Shown piece after piece: positions 51,389-62,634 of a stretch of 64,000 nt of DNA. The DNA is from an uncultured Hyphomicrobiales bacterium (lineage in GTDB: Bacteria > Pseudomonadota > Alphaproteobacteria > Rhizobiales > Xanthobacteraceae): the NCBI GenBank assembly GCA_903878085.1, contig CAIRGJ010000055.1, positions 141,222 through 205,221 on the forward strand. The letters are read 5' to 3'. The notes beneath the pieces were generated by a model. It was not told the origin of the DNA and searched no databases. It saw only the letters and a program-made list of their open reading frames with translations. The position numbers were made by a program, and so were the translations under genes. Numbering within the stretch: position 1 is the first letter of the stretch; each line of letters begins with the position of its first letter.

Positions 51389-52149
51389 GTCCCGTAGCTC
51401 TGGATCAGCGAACCCGCGACCAGGCTCCAGCCGTCCACCAGCACGAAGAAGATGAGCTTGAACGGCAATGACACCACGACCGGTGGCAGCATCATCATGC
51501 CCATCGACATCAGCACCGAAGCCACCACCAGATCGATGATCAGGAACGGCAGAAACAACAGGAAGCCGATCTCGAAGGCGCGCTTGAGCTCGGAGATCAT
51601 GAAGGCCGGCACCAGCACGCGCAGCGACAATTCATCGGGCGTGGCCGGGACGTCGGTTTTCGACATGTCGACGAACAGTTTGAGGTCCTTCTCGCGCACG
51701 TTCTTCTGCATGAAGGCGCGCAACGGAATGACGCCGCGTTCGAAAGCCTGCTGGGCGGTGATCTCGTTGGCGACCAGCGGGCGAATGCCGGTGTCATAGG
51801 CAACTTGCAGCGCCGGACCCATCACGAAGGCGGTGAGGAACAAAGCCAGCGAGACGATCACGGCGTTGGGCGGCGCGGTCGCGGTGCCGAGCGCGGTGCG
51901 CAGCAGCGACAGCACCACGACGATGCGCGTGAACGACGTCATCATCACCAGGATCGACGGCGCCAGCGACAGCACCGTCAGCATCGCGATCATCTGGATG
52001 ACGCGTTCGGTCAGGCCGCTATTGGGGCCTTGGCCGAAATTGACGCTGATATCCTGCGCGGCAGCGGGCGCGGTTGCCGCTGCGATCAGCCCGACTACTC
52101 CGATCGCCACCGTCACAAGACGGACACGGCGGTCGGAAATAACTATCAC
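51385..52149 (-). CDS. fliP: Flagellar type III export protein FliP
   Basis: 254 residues. A cleavable leader precedes four membrane segments, with the FliP signature MTSFTRIVVVLSLLRTALGT and PPNAVIVSLALFLTAFVMGP, then FLLFLPFLIIDLVVASVLMS-MGMMMLPPVVVSLPFKLIFF. It builds the export gate with FliQ and FliR. The start overlaps the fliO stop by 4 bp. Confidence 0.95.
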   Translation of the reverse strand: MIVISDRRVRLVTVAIGVVGLIAAATAPAAAQDISVNFGQGPNSGLTERVIQMIAMLTVLSLAPSILVMMTSFTRIVVVLSLLRTALGTATAPPNAVIVSLALFLTAFVMGPALQVAYDTGIRPLVANEITAQQAFERGVIPLRAFMQKNVREKDLKLFVDMSKTDVPATPDELSLRVLVPAFMISELKRAFEIGFLLFLPFLIIDLVVASVLMSMGMMMLPPVVVSLPFKLIFFVLVDGWSLVAGSLIQSYGT

Positions 52150-53090
52150 GTTTTTCCTGGCGGACGGCCGAGCAAGCTGGCCATCTCCTCTTCGAGATTA
52201 TCGTAGGGGCCCTTGCCCGGCGTCGGCGGCGCTGGAGAATCCAGCCGCGGTTCGGGCCGGGATTCAAACTTGGGCTCAGGTCTGGGTTCGGGTTTGACGT
52301 CGAACTTCGGTTCGAGCCGCGGATCGACGCGCAACTTGTAATCGCGCGGCGGCGTGCGCGGCGCGGCATTGGCGGTTGTCGCGAACGGATCGGTGACGGG
52401 CGGCCGGTTCTCGGGCGGCCGGCGCAGCGCGGCTTCGAGCTGCTGGGCCATCTCCGCGAGATTATGATCGGCCTGCGGCGCGGGTTCGGGCGGCGGCGGC
52501 GGTGCTGCGGTAACGCGCGGGGCCGGTTCGGCGCGCGGCGGCGGCGCAGCCGGCTCGGGCGGGTTGAGGCGCGTCGACAATTCGGCAGCGAGCCCGGTGA
52601 GGCTGTCGGCGGGGCGGGCGCGCGCGCCGGGCTCGGGCGCATGCCAGGGTTCTTCGGTCGCCTGCGAGCGATAGGGGCGGGGCGGCGGCACCGGCGCCGG
52701 CTCGCTGACCGGCTGCAATGGCCAGGCGTTTTCGGCGGCAGACGTCGCACGCGCCGGCGTTTCCAAACGGCCCGGTTCGCGGGTCACTTCGCGGGAGCCG
52801 ACCGCACGCACGATATTGGGTTCCACGACCAGATCGGTCGGACCGCCGATCATCAACAAATGTTCGACATTGTCGCGGCGGATCAGCACCAGCCGCCGGC
52901 GTCCATCGACGGTCGCGGCGTCGATCACGGCCAGCCGCGGCTGACGACCGCGCATATTTGCGCCGCCCAGACGATTGGCGCCGAAGCGGCGCACCAGCCA
53001 GGCGGTCAAGCCAATCAACGCCAGCACCACCGCGAAGGCGATGAAGAATTTCGCGGCCAGCGGCATATCAGTGCCGAACAGATCGAACAT
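52146..53090 (-). CDS. fliO: Flagellar export gate assembly protein FliO
   Basis: 314 residues. One membrane helix (AAKFFIAFAVVLALIGLTAW) is followed by the FliO domain (RQPRLAVIDAATVDGRRRLV-LIRRDNVEHLLMIGGPTDLV). A 200-residue Pro/Glu-rich low-complexity tail with repeated K-PEPRPEPKFE units makes it longer than E. coli FliO. It helps FliP form its ring. Overlaps fliP by 4 bp; CtrA-like and FlbD-like sites lie 45-75 bp upstream. Confidence 0.9.
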   Translation of the reverse strand: MFDLFGTDMPLAAKFFIAFAVVLALIGLTAWLVRRFGANRLGGANMRGRQPRLAVIDAATVDGRRRLVLIRRDNVEHLLMIGGPTDLVVEPNIVRAVGSREVTREPGRLETPARATSAAENAWPLQPVSEPAPVPPPRPYRSQATEEPWHAPEPGARARPADSLTGLAAELSTRLNPPEPAAPPPRAEPAPRVTAAPPPPPEPAPQADHNLAEMAQQLEAALRRPPENRPPVTDPFATTANAAPRTPPRDYKLRVDPRLEPKFDVKPEPRPEPKFESRPEPRLDSPAPPTPGKGPYDNLEEEMASLLGRPPGKT

Positions 53091-53134
53091 TAAGACGCTC
53101 CGTCGTTCGTCCCCCTCGGACGAGAATCGTCCGA

Positions 53135-53164
53135 ATGGTTAACACCGCTCGGCATTATTTGCCG
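53135..53164 (-). promoter_or_regulatory. CtrA-like half-site plus FlbD-like palindrome upstream of fliO
   Basis: ATGGTTAA at 53135-53142 (TTAACCAT toward fliO) lies 45 bp before the fliO start; TCGGCATTATTTGCCG at 53149-53164 fits CGGCA-N5-TGCCG. The same pairing of the two motifs occurs at flgB, fliX and fliL. Confidence 0.5.
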
Positions 53165-53288
53165 CCCGGAATACTAACAGATCATTAACAAAAAACCGGC
53201 GGTATTACATCCCGCAGCCCGTTTTCGAATAAGGCGAATGGTAAACGGCCGCCGAACCGGTCGGTTCCATTGCCATATTTACCCGCCA

Positions 53289-53316
53289 TTAACCATACGC
53301 CCGGCAAAGTCTGCCT
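53289..53316 (+). promoter_or_regulatory. CtrA-like half-site plus FlbD-like palindrome upstream of flgB
   Basis: TTAACCAT (53289-53296), then ACGC, then CCGGCAAAGTCTGCCT (53301-53316; last base off consensus). It lies 59-86 bp before the flgB start. Such overlap is what one expects if FlbD represses an early CtrA-activated operon. Confidence 0.55.
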
Positions 53317-53374
53317 AGCGCGGCCGGGTCTCATGTCGAGATTTGGCCCGTGCGGCAACCGGCACGGAGGCAAG

Positions 53375-53788
53375 ATGGCGATCACCGACATTCCGATCTT
53401 CTCGATGCTGCGGACCCGGATGCAATACTCCCAGGAACGCCAGCGCGTGCTGGCGGAGAACGTCGCCAACGCCGACACGCCGAACTACCGCGCCCGCGAC
53501 CTGAAAGCGCCGAAATTTCCCGACCCGACCGAAATGACCACCGCCACCACGGTGTCGAACATTTCGCTGACGCGCACCGAGGGCGGCCATATCGGCCCCC
53601 TCAGCGGCACAGGATCGTCGTTCAGCACCGATTCCAAGAGCGGCTACGAAGTGCGGCCCACCGGCAACGCCGTCAACCTCGAAGACGAGATGATCAAAGT
53701 GGCGGCAAATCAAATGGATTACCAGGGCGCGACCGCGCTCTACACCCGCAGCCTCAATCTTCTCAAGACCGCGCTCGGCAAACGCTGA
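53375..53788 (+). CDS. flgB: Proximal rod protein FlgB
   Basis: 137 residues from ATG 53375 (ribosome site GGAGG). The signature is MQYSQERQRVLAENVANADT-PNYRARDLKAP, with a C-terminal VNLEDEMIKVAANQMDYQGA-TALYTRSL. FlgB is the proximal rod subunit. First gene of flgB-flgC-fliE-fliQ-fliR-flhB. Confidence 0.95.
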   Translation: MAITDIPIFSMLRTRMQYSQERQRVLAENVANADTPNYRARDLKAPKFPDPTEMTTATTVSNISLTRTEGGHIGPLSGTGSSFSTDSKSGYEVRPTGNAVNLEDEMIKVAANQMDYQGATALYTRSLNLLKTALGKR

Positions 53789-53837
53789 CGCAATAGCCGC
53801 GCAAATCTAACGAAGCATTTGCGCGGAGGAGGACACG

Positions 53838-54248
53838 ATGGATTTTCTCAAGAGCATGCAGATCGCCGCGTCCGGCTTGCGGGCGCAGGCCGGCCGTATG
53901 CGCGTGATCTCGGAGAACATCGCCAACGCGGATTCGACGCCGGCGCGCCCCGGCGCCGATCCCTACCGGCGCAAGGTGGCAAGCTTCACCAGCGAATTCG
54001 ACCGCGCGCTCGATGCCCGCACCGTCGGCGTCGGCAAGGTGGCCCCCGACAAATCCGAGTTTCGTTTGAAATACGAGCCGGGTCACCCGGCCGCCGACGC
54101 CAACGGCAACGTCAAATATCCCAACGTCAATCCGCTGGTCGAAATGACCGACATGCGCGACGCCCAGCGTTCCTACGAAGCCAACATCAACGTCATCAGC
54201 GCCACGCGGCGCATGCTCCAGCGCACCCTCGACATCCTCAAGGCCTGA
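53838..54248 (+). CDS. flgC: Proximal rod protein FlgC
   Basis: 136 residues. MDFLKSMQIAASGLRAQAGR with ISENIANADSTPARPGADPY is the N-terminal signature and EMTDMRDAQRSYEANINVIS the C-terminal one. Rod subunit. It has its own GGAGGAGG ribosome site and follows flgB by 49 bp. Confidence 0.95.
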   Translation: MDFLKSMQIAASGLRAQAGRMRVISENIANADSTPARPGADPYRRKVASFTSEFDRALDARTVGVGKVAPDKSEFRLKYEPGHPAADANGNVKYPNVNPLVEMTDMRDAQRSYEANINVISATRRMLQRTLDILKA

Positions 54249-54327
54249 CGCGCGATCTGCGAAACGCGGCAATCGATTTTCGTAAAAAGCTTCACGCGAA
54301 AAATAAAGAGATAAGGACGAGATCATC

Positions 54328-54648
54328 ATGGCTTCACCACTCGCCGCCGCCGGCGCCTATTCCAGCATCGCCCGCCTTACCGATCCGTCAGCCGCGCTCG
54401 CCGGTGCGGTTGGCGGCGCCGCCAAAAGTCAAACCAGCTTCACCTCTGTACTCAAGGAGGCGATGGACGCGGTCAATGAGACCGGCAAGAAATCCGACAC
54501 GCAAAGCCGCGCCATGGTCAACGGCAAATCCAACATGGTCGACGTGGTCACCGCGGTTGCGGAGACCGAAGTCGCCATCGATGCGGTGGTGGCGGTGCGC
54601 GACAAGGTGATCGCGGCCTACGAAGAAATCATGAAGATGCCCATCTGA
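54328..54648 (+). CDS. fliE: MS ring-rod adapter FliE
   Basis: 106 residues. The C-terminal half NMVDVVTAVAETEVAIDAVV-AVRDKVIAAYEEIMKMPI is the FliE signature; SFTSVLKEAMDAVNE is the helix before it. FliE is the first exported subunit and links the MS ring with the rod. The gap to flgC is 79 bp. Confidence 0.9.
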   Translation: MASPLAAAGAYSSIARLTDPSAALAGAVGGAAKSQTSFTSVLKEAMDAVNETGKKSDTQSRAMVNGKSNMVDVVTAVAETEVAIDAVVAVRDKVIAAYEEIMKMPI

Positions 54649-54682
54649 TCTTCCCCAAGCTGGGACAGCGTGAAAGAACCCA

Positions 54683-54946
54683 ATGACCGGACCTGAAGTA
54701 CTCGATGTCGCCCGCGAAGCGATCTATACGCTGATCATCGTCTCGGCGCCGGTGATGCTGGTGGGCCTTGCGGTCGGCGTCGCCATCTCGCTGCTGCAGG
54801 CGCTGACGCAAATCCAGGAAATGACGCTGGCTTTCGTGCCGAAGATCCTGGCGATCTTCGTGTCGTTATTGATCGCGCTGCCGTTCATGGCCGACAAGCT
54901 GCACGCCGAGATGCTGCGGATCGCCGCCCGCATCATCAGCGGCTAA
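54683..54946 (+). CDS. fliQ: Flagellar type III export protein FliQ
   Basis: 87 residues with two membrane helices. LDVAREAIYTLIIVSAPVML, QALTQIQEMTLAFVPKILAI and a Met/Arg-rich end match FliQ. Export gate component with FliP and FliR. A REP-like palindrome begins two bases after the stop. Confidence 0.95.
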   Translation: MTGPEVLDVAREAIYTLIIVSAPVMLVGLAVGVAISLLQALTQIQEMTLAFVPKILAIFVSLLIALPFMADKLHAEMLRIAARIISG

Positions 54947-54947
54947 G

Positions 54948-55004
54948 GCATGATCCCGAAAAGTGGGCTCCGGTTTTCGGATAAGATCATGCGCAAGAAA
55001 AAAA
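54948..55004 (+). repeat. REP-like palindrome, copy B, between fliQ and fliR
   Basis: It begins GCATGATCCCGAAAAGTGGG and ends GATCATGCGCAAGAAAAAAA, matching copy A at 15281-15338 almost base for base. It fills the gap between the fliQ stop (54946) and the fliR ATG (55010). No separate Shine-Dalgarno sequence exists for fliR, so the purine-rich end of the repeat is all that precedes the start codon. Confidence 0.85.
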
Positions 55005-55009
55005 CTTAG

Positions 55010-55780
55010 ATGCGCTTCGATGTTTCATTCCTGCCCGCGCTCGCAGCCGCGTTCCTGCTGACGTTTGCGCGGGTCGGCACCATGATCATGCTGTTGCCGG
55101 GCATCGGCGAAATGACGGTGCCGGCGCGGGTGCGGCTCACCATCGCGCTGCTGCTGACGGCCATTCTGCTGCCGTCGCATCAAAAGGCCTATAGCGTCGA
55201 TCTGAGCACGATCGGCCCGGTGTTGATCGTGCTGGTCCAGGAAATGATCGTCGGCGCGGTGCTGGGCTTGACGGCGCGGCTGGCGATTTCGTCGTTGCAG
55301 GTCGCCGGCACGGTCGTTGCCCAGCAAATGGGTCTCGGCTTTGTCACCGCCGTCGATCCGACCCAGAACCAGCAGGGCTTGCTGGTCGGCAACTTCCTCA
55401 CCGTGCTCGGTCTCACGCTGATTTTCGCCACCGATCTGCATCATCTGGTGATCGCGGCGCTCAACGACAGCTATACGATCTTCGCGCCGGGCGAGATGCC
55501 GATCGTCGGCGACGTCGCCCAGCACGTCACCAAGGTGATCGCGACGTCGTTCCGCATCGGCATTCAACTGTCGGCGCCGTTTCTGGTGTTCGGCCTGTTG
55601 TTCAATCTCGGCCTCGGCGTGTTGTCGCGGCTGATGCCGCAGATGCAGGTGTTCTTCATCGGTCTGCCGCTGTCGATCCTGCTCGGCTTCCTGCTGTTGA
55701 TTGTCGTGATCGGAGCCATGATGGGCACCTTCAACGACTATATCGAAGGCGTGCTGCGCGATATCGCGCCGCATAGCTGA
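55010..55780 (+). CDS. fliR: Flagellar type III export protein FliR
   Basis: 256 residues with about six membrane helices. FARVGTMIMLLPGIGEMTVP, ARLAISSLQVAGTVVAQQMG, VDPTQNQQGLLVGNFLTVLG and the C-terminal MMGTFNDYIEGVLRDIAPHS fit FliR. Export gate component. Followed by flhB after 11 bp. Confidence 0.95.
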   Translation: MRFDVSFLPALAAAFLLTFARVGTMIMLLPGIGEMTVPARVRLTIALLLTAILLPSHQKAYSVDLSTIGPVLIVLVQEMIVGAVLGLTARLAISSLQVAGTVVAQQMGLGFVTAVDPTQNQQGLLVGNFLTVLGLTLIFATDLHHLVIAALNDSYTIFAPGEMPIVGDVAQHVTKVIATSFRIGIQLSAPFLVFGLLFNLGLGVLSRLMPQMQVFFIGLPLSILLGFLLLIVVIGAMMGTFNDYIEGVLRDIAPHS

Positions 55781-55791
55781 CCGGAGCGGGC

Positions 55792-56868
55792 ATGGCGGAA
55801 GAAGCCGACAATAGCGACAAAACAGAAGACCCAACACAAAAGCGCCTCGACGAGGCGCTGGAACGCGGCGACGTCGTCAAGAGCCAGGAGGTCAACACCT
55901 GGTTCGTGATCGCCGGCGCCACGCTGGTCTTGATTCAGTTCGCCGGCGGCATGAGCGATGGCCTGACCACGACGATGCGCGGCCTGCTCGCCAATGCCCA
56001 CAGCATCAGGATGGACGGTCCCTCGCTGCCGAGTTTGTTTCAAAAGATCGGCCTGGAGATGCTCGCGGCCGTCGCGGTTCCGTTTCTGGTGCTGACGGTG
56101 GCGGCCTTCGTCGGCAACATCGTGCAGCATCGCCTGGTGTGGTCCTACGATGCGCTGACGCCGAAGTTCTCCAAGATCTCGCCGATGGCCGGCATGAAGC
56201 GGCTGTTTTCCAAACAGGCACTGGTCAATCTGGCCAAGGGTCTCGTCAAGATCGTTCTGATCGGCAGCGTGCTGACCGGGATGCTGTGGCCCGAGTGGGG
56301 CCGGCTCGAAGGCCTGGAGCTGACCGACCCGGCGGCGATCCTGCCGCTCACTTATACCCTGGCGGTCAAGCTGATGACCGCGGTGGCCGCCATGCTCGCC
56401 GCGGTCGCCGCCGCGGACTACCTGTTTCAGTTCCGCGACTGGTACGCGCGGCAGAAAATGTCGCTGCAGGAGATCAAGGAAGAGTACCGCCAGAACGAAG
56501 GCGATCCGGTCATCAAGGGCAAGATGAAGCAGCTGCGCAATACCAAGCAGCGCCGGCGCATGATGCAGAAGGTACCGAAAGCGGCGGTGATCATCACCAA
56601 CCCGACCCATTACGCGATCGCACTGGAATACGAGCGCGGCATGGAAGCCCCGATTTGCGTCGCCAAGGGCATGGACGCGGTGGCCTTGAAGATCAGGGAA
56701 ATCGGCGCCAAGCATTCGGTGCCGATCGTGGAAAACCCGCCGCTCGCCCGTGCGCTCCATGCCACGGTCGAGATCGACGAGCCGATCCCGCCCGAGCATT
56801 ATAAGGCGGTCGCCGAAGTGATCGGCTATGTCATGAAGCTGCGCCGGACCGGGCTGCGCCCGAACTAA
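55792..56868 (+). CDS. flhB: Flagellar export switch protein FlhB
   Basis: 358 residues. The acidic N terminus EADNSDKTEDPTQKRLDEAL is the family start, then four membrane helices, then a cytoplasmic domain with the self-cleavage motif N270-P271-T272-H273 (AVIITNPTHYAIAL). FlhB switches export from rod-hook to filament substrates. Last of the flgB operon; cckA begins 104 bp later. Confidence 0.95.
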   Translation: MAEEADNSDKTEDPTQKRLDEALERGDVVKSQEVNTWFVIAGATLVLIQFAGGMSDGLTTTMRGLLANAHSIRMDGPSLPSLFQKIGLEMLAAVAVPFLVLTVAAFVGNIVQHRLVWSYDALTPKFSKISPMAGMKRLFSKQALVNLAKGLVKIVLIGSVLTGMLWPEWGRLEGLELTDPAAILPLTYTLAVKLMTAVAAMLAAVAAADYLFQFRDWYARQKMSLQEIKEEYRQNEGDPVIKGKMKQLRNTKQRRRMMQKVPKAAVIITNPTHYAIALEYERGMEAPICVAKGMDAVALKIREIGAKHSVPIVENPPLARALHATVEIDEPIPPEHYKAVAEVIGYVMKLRRTGLRPN

Positions 56869-56972
56869 AGCCCCGGGATTATCCATAGGGCGGGATGGCC
56901 GGGATTTGGCCAAATCAGGCTCTTGCGCCGATAGGGCGGCTTAAGGCACTCAAGAGTCATGGCAGGAGAGTC

Positions 56973-59564
<2,592 letters not shown>

Positions 59565-59588
59565 ATTTGCGGAAATACTCCGCCTCGC

Positions 59589-59852
59589 TCAACACGTGCG
59601 CGCCAGCCGCGTTTTGTCGAACAGGCTGAGTGGCAAGCGGCACGAATTGCCCTGGCCGAACGTCGAGGGCGCTGGTGGCGCGTTGAAGTAATTCGATTCC
59701 AGCAAGGCACCCGCTGGCCCGGTCGCGACGGCGGTGTCGTCAGGCGAAATGGCGATGACCTGTTGCGGTTCGCCGGTGACCAGTTTGGCCTGCGCCGGCG
59801 CGGCGAGCGTGAAACCCGACGCTAACAGCAACAAAACGATCGGCGCCTTCAT
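59589..59852 (-). CDS. Small exported hypothetical protein
   Basis: 87 residues from ATG 59852 (GGAG nearby). The signal peptide MKAPIVLLLLASGFTLAAPA is cleaved at AQA-K. The mature part has ALLESNYFNAPPAP and two Cys near the C terminus (NSCRLPL, RTC) that could form a disulfide. The family is unknown to me. Convergent with cckA, 24 bp apart. Confidence 0.6.
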   Translation of the reverse strand: MKAPIVLLLLASGFTLAAPAQAKLVTGEPQQVIAISPDDTAVATGPAGALLESNYFNAPPAPSTFGQGNSCRLPLSLFDKTRLARTC

Positions 59853-60059
59853 GGTCCATCTCCGTCGGCCCCCACGCCGAGTTAATGAAGTGGGTAGCCA
59901 GTGGTTCCGCGACTGCCGCATGACATTCGTGTGAATGGCGCACTGCACCATAAAGCCAGTTTTGCCTGCGGCTTGAAAGCGCAGGGCCCCGCCGCCCCTT
60001 ACAATGTCCCGGATCGCTACCTATTCTCCTGGCGCTGATTTGGCCGGGAGGACCACACG

Positions 60060-61010
60060 ATGTTTCGTCACCGCTGGGCGATCGCGCTTGCCGCGATTGC
60101 GACTGCACTCATTCTTGTCGCTGGCGATGCCGGCGACGCCAATGCACGCGCTGGCGGCGGTTTTTCCGGTGGTAGCCGCGGCACGCGGACCTTCTCCGCG
60201 CCGGCGGCCACACCCACAGCGCCCAAGACTGCGGCGCCGATCCAGCGCACCATGACGCAACCCGGTGCGGCTTCGACGGCCGGTGCTGCAACTCGTCCCG
60301 GCCTGCTCGGCGGCGGCTTGTTCGGCGGCGGATTGCTGGGCGGCCTGGCGGCCGGTTTCATCGGCGCCGGTCTGTTCGGCATGCTGTTCGGTCACGGCAT
60401 GTTCGGCGGCATGGGCGGCTTTGCCTCGATCCTCGGCCTGCTTTTGCAAGTCGGCCTGGTCGTGATCGTCGCGCGCCTGCTGTTTGCCTGGTGGCAGCGG
60501 CGCTCGTCGCCGCAGACGGCTTACGCGGCGGCGCACCCCGCGACCGGTCAGAGCTTTTCCGGTCTGGGCGGCATGTTCGGCGGCGGCGCTAGCACCGCGC
60601 CGGCCGGTGACGTGCTGACCATCGACAAGGCCGACTACGATGCCTTCGAGCGTCTGCTCGAAGACGTGCAGGCGGCCTATACGGCCGAAGACCTCAACGC
60701 TCTGCGCCGCGAAGTCACGCCGGAGATGCTGTCTTACTTCTCCGAGCAGCTTTCGGAGAACGCCAGCCGCGGCGTCATCAACCGCGTCACCGACGTCAAG
60801 CTGCTGCAAGGCGACCTGTCGGAAGCCTGGAGCGAGGGCAATGCCGACTACGCCACCGTGGCCATGCGCTTTGCCTTGACCGACAGCACGGTCGACCGCG
60901 CCAGTGGCCGCACCGTCGAAGGCGGCAGCCCGGGCGAAGTCACCGAATTGTGGACCTTCATGCGTTCACGCGGCGGCAGTTGGCTGCTCTCGGCCATCCA
61001 GCAGGCGTAA
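60060..61010 (+). CDS. Tim44-like domain protein
   Basis: 316 residues. A signal or anchor segment (AIALAAIATALILVAGDAGD) is followed by a Gly/Thr-rich region, a glycine-rich hydrophobic stretch (LLGGGLFGGGLLGGLAAGFI) and a second membrane helix (ILGLLLQVGLVVIVARLLFA). The C-terminal 130 residues (VLTIDKADYDAFERLLEDVQ ... TELWTFMRSRGGSWLLSAIQ) are the Tim44/MRP-L45 fold. Probably an envelope assembly factor; substrate unknown. Confidence 0.85.
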   Translation: MFRHRWAIALAAIATALILVAGDAGDANARAGGGFSGGSRGTRTFSAPAATPTAPKTAAPIQRTMTQPGAASTAGAATRPGLLGGGLFGGGLLGGLAAGFIGAGLFGMLFGHGMFGGMGGFASILGLLLQVGLVVIVARLLFAWWQRRSSPQTAYAAAHPATGQSFSGLGGMFGGGASTAPAGDVLTIDKADYDAFERLLEDVQAAYTAEDLNALRREVTPEMLSYFSEQLSENASRGVINRVTDVKLLQGDLSEAWSEGNADYATVAMRFALTDSTVDRASGRTVEGGSPGEVTELWTFMRSRGGSWLLSAIQQA

Positions 61011-61038
61011 ATCTCGCAGCGGCTTGGAAATTTAAAAG

Positions 61039-61068
61039 GCGTACGGCCGCAATGTTGCGGCCGTACGC
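61039..61068 (-). terminator. Bidirectional hairpin terminator
   Basis: GCGTACGGCCGC (61039-61050), loop AATGTT, GCGGCCGTACGC (61057-61068): perfect 12-bp stem between two convergent genes. On the minus strand it is followed by CTTTTAAATTT, which fits termination of the PilZ gene. Confidence 0.8.
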
Positions 61069-61069
61069 G

Positions 61070-61444
61070 TCAGACCGGCTTTGCCGGTTCGGTTTCGACG
61101 TTCACGGTATGCGTTACTTCATCCGTGCCGATGGCCTTGCATTTTCTGCCGAGGCTGAGCTTGGGCACCAGCGACGCCTGTTCCGCGTTGAACACGGGCC
61201 GGTCGAAGGCAACGCCGATCTGACGCGGCTGGCGCCAGACCACGCGGCATTGGCGCTGCGCCGAGCCGTTGCTGGCCAGCCACAACGTGAAGGTTTCCGG
61301 GATCGCGTCGGAACTTTCGACATTGATGCGTCCGCCGGTGTCGGAAATGTCGGCCAGCGCGCAGCCGTGCAGCTGATCCGGGGCAAGCGCAATCCAAGCG
61401 GTATAACGCATTGGCCGGCGACGCGCTTTGCGTTTGTCTTTCAT
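61070..61444 (-). CDS. PilZ domain protein
   Basis: 124 residues. The basic KARRRPMRYTAWI is the c-di-GMP-binding RxxxR region and CALADISDTGGRINVES carries the second D/NxSxxG motif. A beta-barrel with VVWRQPRQIGVAFDRP follows. It can bind c-di-GMP and might link it to motility, being near the flagellar cluster, but no YcgR-N domain is present. Confidence 0.8.
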   Translation of the reverse strand: MKDKRKARRRPMRYTAWIALAPDQLHGCALADISDTGGRINVESSDAIPETFTLWLASNGSAQRQCRVVWRQPRQIGVAFDRPVFNAEQASLVPKLSLGRKCKAIGTDEVTHTVNVETEPAKPV

Positions 61445-61761
61445 GAGGCCTCGCCGCTGCCGTTCGAGCGGCGCGGTCTATAATTTACATTCCGTTAACG
61501 GTCGGTGGGAATGTCGCTGAACTATAGCCCCCGCCCATTACCAATTCATAAAGCCCGCCAGCGCGTGGGCCGGCGCCCGGTCCGGCGGGGCCGTTGACCA
61601 AACCCCATTTTCCGTTTATGTCGCCGCCCGCAACCTGTTTCTGGCCTCACCTTGCTGAAACGCTCCCGGCTTAAGGGCTAGCTTCTCAAGTGACCCCCTA
61701 AAACCTGGATGGTTGCCGTCCGCGCCATGCGGGCGTTCAACGAAGTGTGAAAGGAACTAAG
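61445..61761. other. Long leader region of the cold-shock gene
   Basis: 317 bp without a gene between PilZ and the cold-shock gene. Cold-shock genes often have long structured leaders; GC-rich complementary segments occur near 61560-61600, but I could not define one structure. No other feature seen. Confidence 0.4.
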
Positions 61762-61965
61762 ATGCCCGTCGGAACTGTGAAGTTTTTCAATACGCAAAAA
61801 GGCTTCGGCTTTATTCAGCCGGATGATGGCTCGAAGGATGTGTTCGTGCACATCTCGGCGGTCGAAAAGGCCGGCATGCGCTCGCTCAACGAGGGTCAGA
61901 AGGTTTCCTTCGAGATCGTCACCGAGCGCGGCAAGCAGGCGGCGGGCAATCTGCAGTCGGCCTGA
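61762..61965 (+). CDS. Cold-shock protein (CspA family)
   Basis: 67 residues from ATG 61762 (AAAGGAA upstream). [20 protein letters not shown] holds RNP1 (KGFGFI), and DVFVHISAV is RNP2. The single OB fold binds single-stranded nucleic acid as an RNA chaperone. Monocistronic, with a strong terminator. Confidence 0.95.
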   Translation: MPVGTVKFFNTQKGFGFIQPDDGSKDVFVHISAVEKAGMRSLNEGQKVSFEIVTERGKQAAGNLQSA

Positions 61966-61993
61966 TGCCTGACGGCAATTGAATTTGACGATA

Positions 61994-62023
61994 AGCCCGG
62001 CGGCGACGCCGGGCTTTTTGTTT
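61994..62023 (+). terminator. Intrinsic terminator of cold-shock gene
   Basis: AGCCCGGCG (61994-62002), loop GCGA, CGCCGGGCT (62007-62015), followed by TTTTGTTTG. A 9-bp perfect stem 29 bp past the stop. Confidence 0.95.
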
Positions 62024-62036
62024 GTTAGACTGCGCT

Positions 62037-62621
62037 ATGCGCTTGGACCTAAACGGCTGCACAATCGGCATGGTGATGCTGGCGCTGACCGTGTTGTGCG
62101 GCCCCGCGGCTGCCGAGACGCCGCCCGGCCTTGTCGCCTTGATGGCGCTGCTGCCGGCGCAGCCCGGCAACAAAGCCTGCTACGTCCGCAGCTATGACGC
62201 CGCGCATTTGCGCGAGCATCCGAAGCAACGCATCACCGCGATGAAATTTCTTCTTGGTGTGAGCGCCTACGATTCAAAGCCCGAAGGCAAGGCCGCGCCG
62301 GAGGATCTCTATTACTACACATTCTCGATGTCGGTGGCGCGGCGCGGCGACAAGCGGCTGCTGCGCACGTCGGGCGATTGCATGGCCGGCGACGCCATCT
62401 CCTGCGTGGTCGATTGCGACGGCGGCAGCGTCGCCTTGGACAAGATGCCGCCGGCCAACAGCCTGATCGTGCGACTGAACAACGACAACGGCATCACGAT
62501 GTTTCACGACTGCGACCAGGGCGAGGGCGTCGTCATCAAGGCCGGCAGCGACGACAAGGTGTTCCGTCTGGACAAGACCGCCAACGCGGCGTGCCGGGCG
62601 CTCGAGGACAAAGAAGACTAA
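62037..62621 (+). CDS. Exported hypothetical protein
   Basis: 194 residues from ATG 62037. The signal peptide ([18 protein letters not shown]) is followed by a soluble domain with [31 protein letters not shown] and several Cys ([20 protein letters not shown]) likely disulfide-linked. I recognise no named family. Followed after 13 bp by the cupin gene on the same strand, so probably an operon. Confidence 0.75.
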   Translation: MRLDLNGCTIGMVMLALTVLCGPAAAETPPGLVALMALLPAQPGNKACYVRSYDAAHLREHPKQRITAMKFLLGVSAYDSKPEGKAAPEDLYYYTFSMSVARRGDKRLLRTSGDCMAGDAISCVVDCDGGSVALDKMPPANSLIVRLNNDNGITMFHDCDQGEGVVIKAGSDDKVFRLDKTANAACRALEDKED

Positions 62622-62634
62622 CGGGAGGATCGAC

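Noticed and set aside
53342..53357. TTGGCCCG near flgB as sigma-54 promoter
   Set aside because: No GC at the correct spacing and only about 20 bp before the flgB start; the CtrA-like site upstream is a better candidate.
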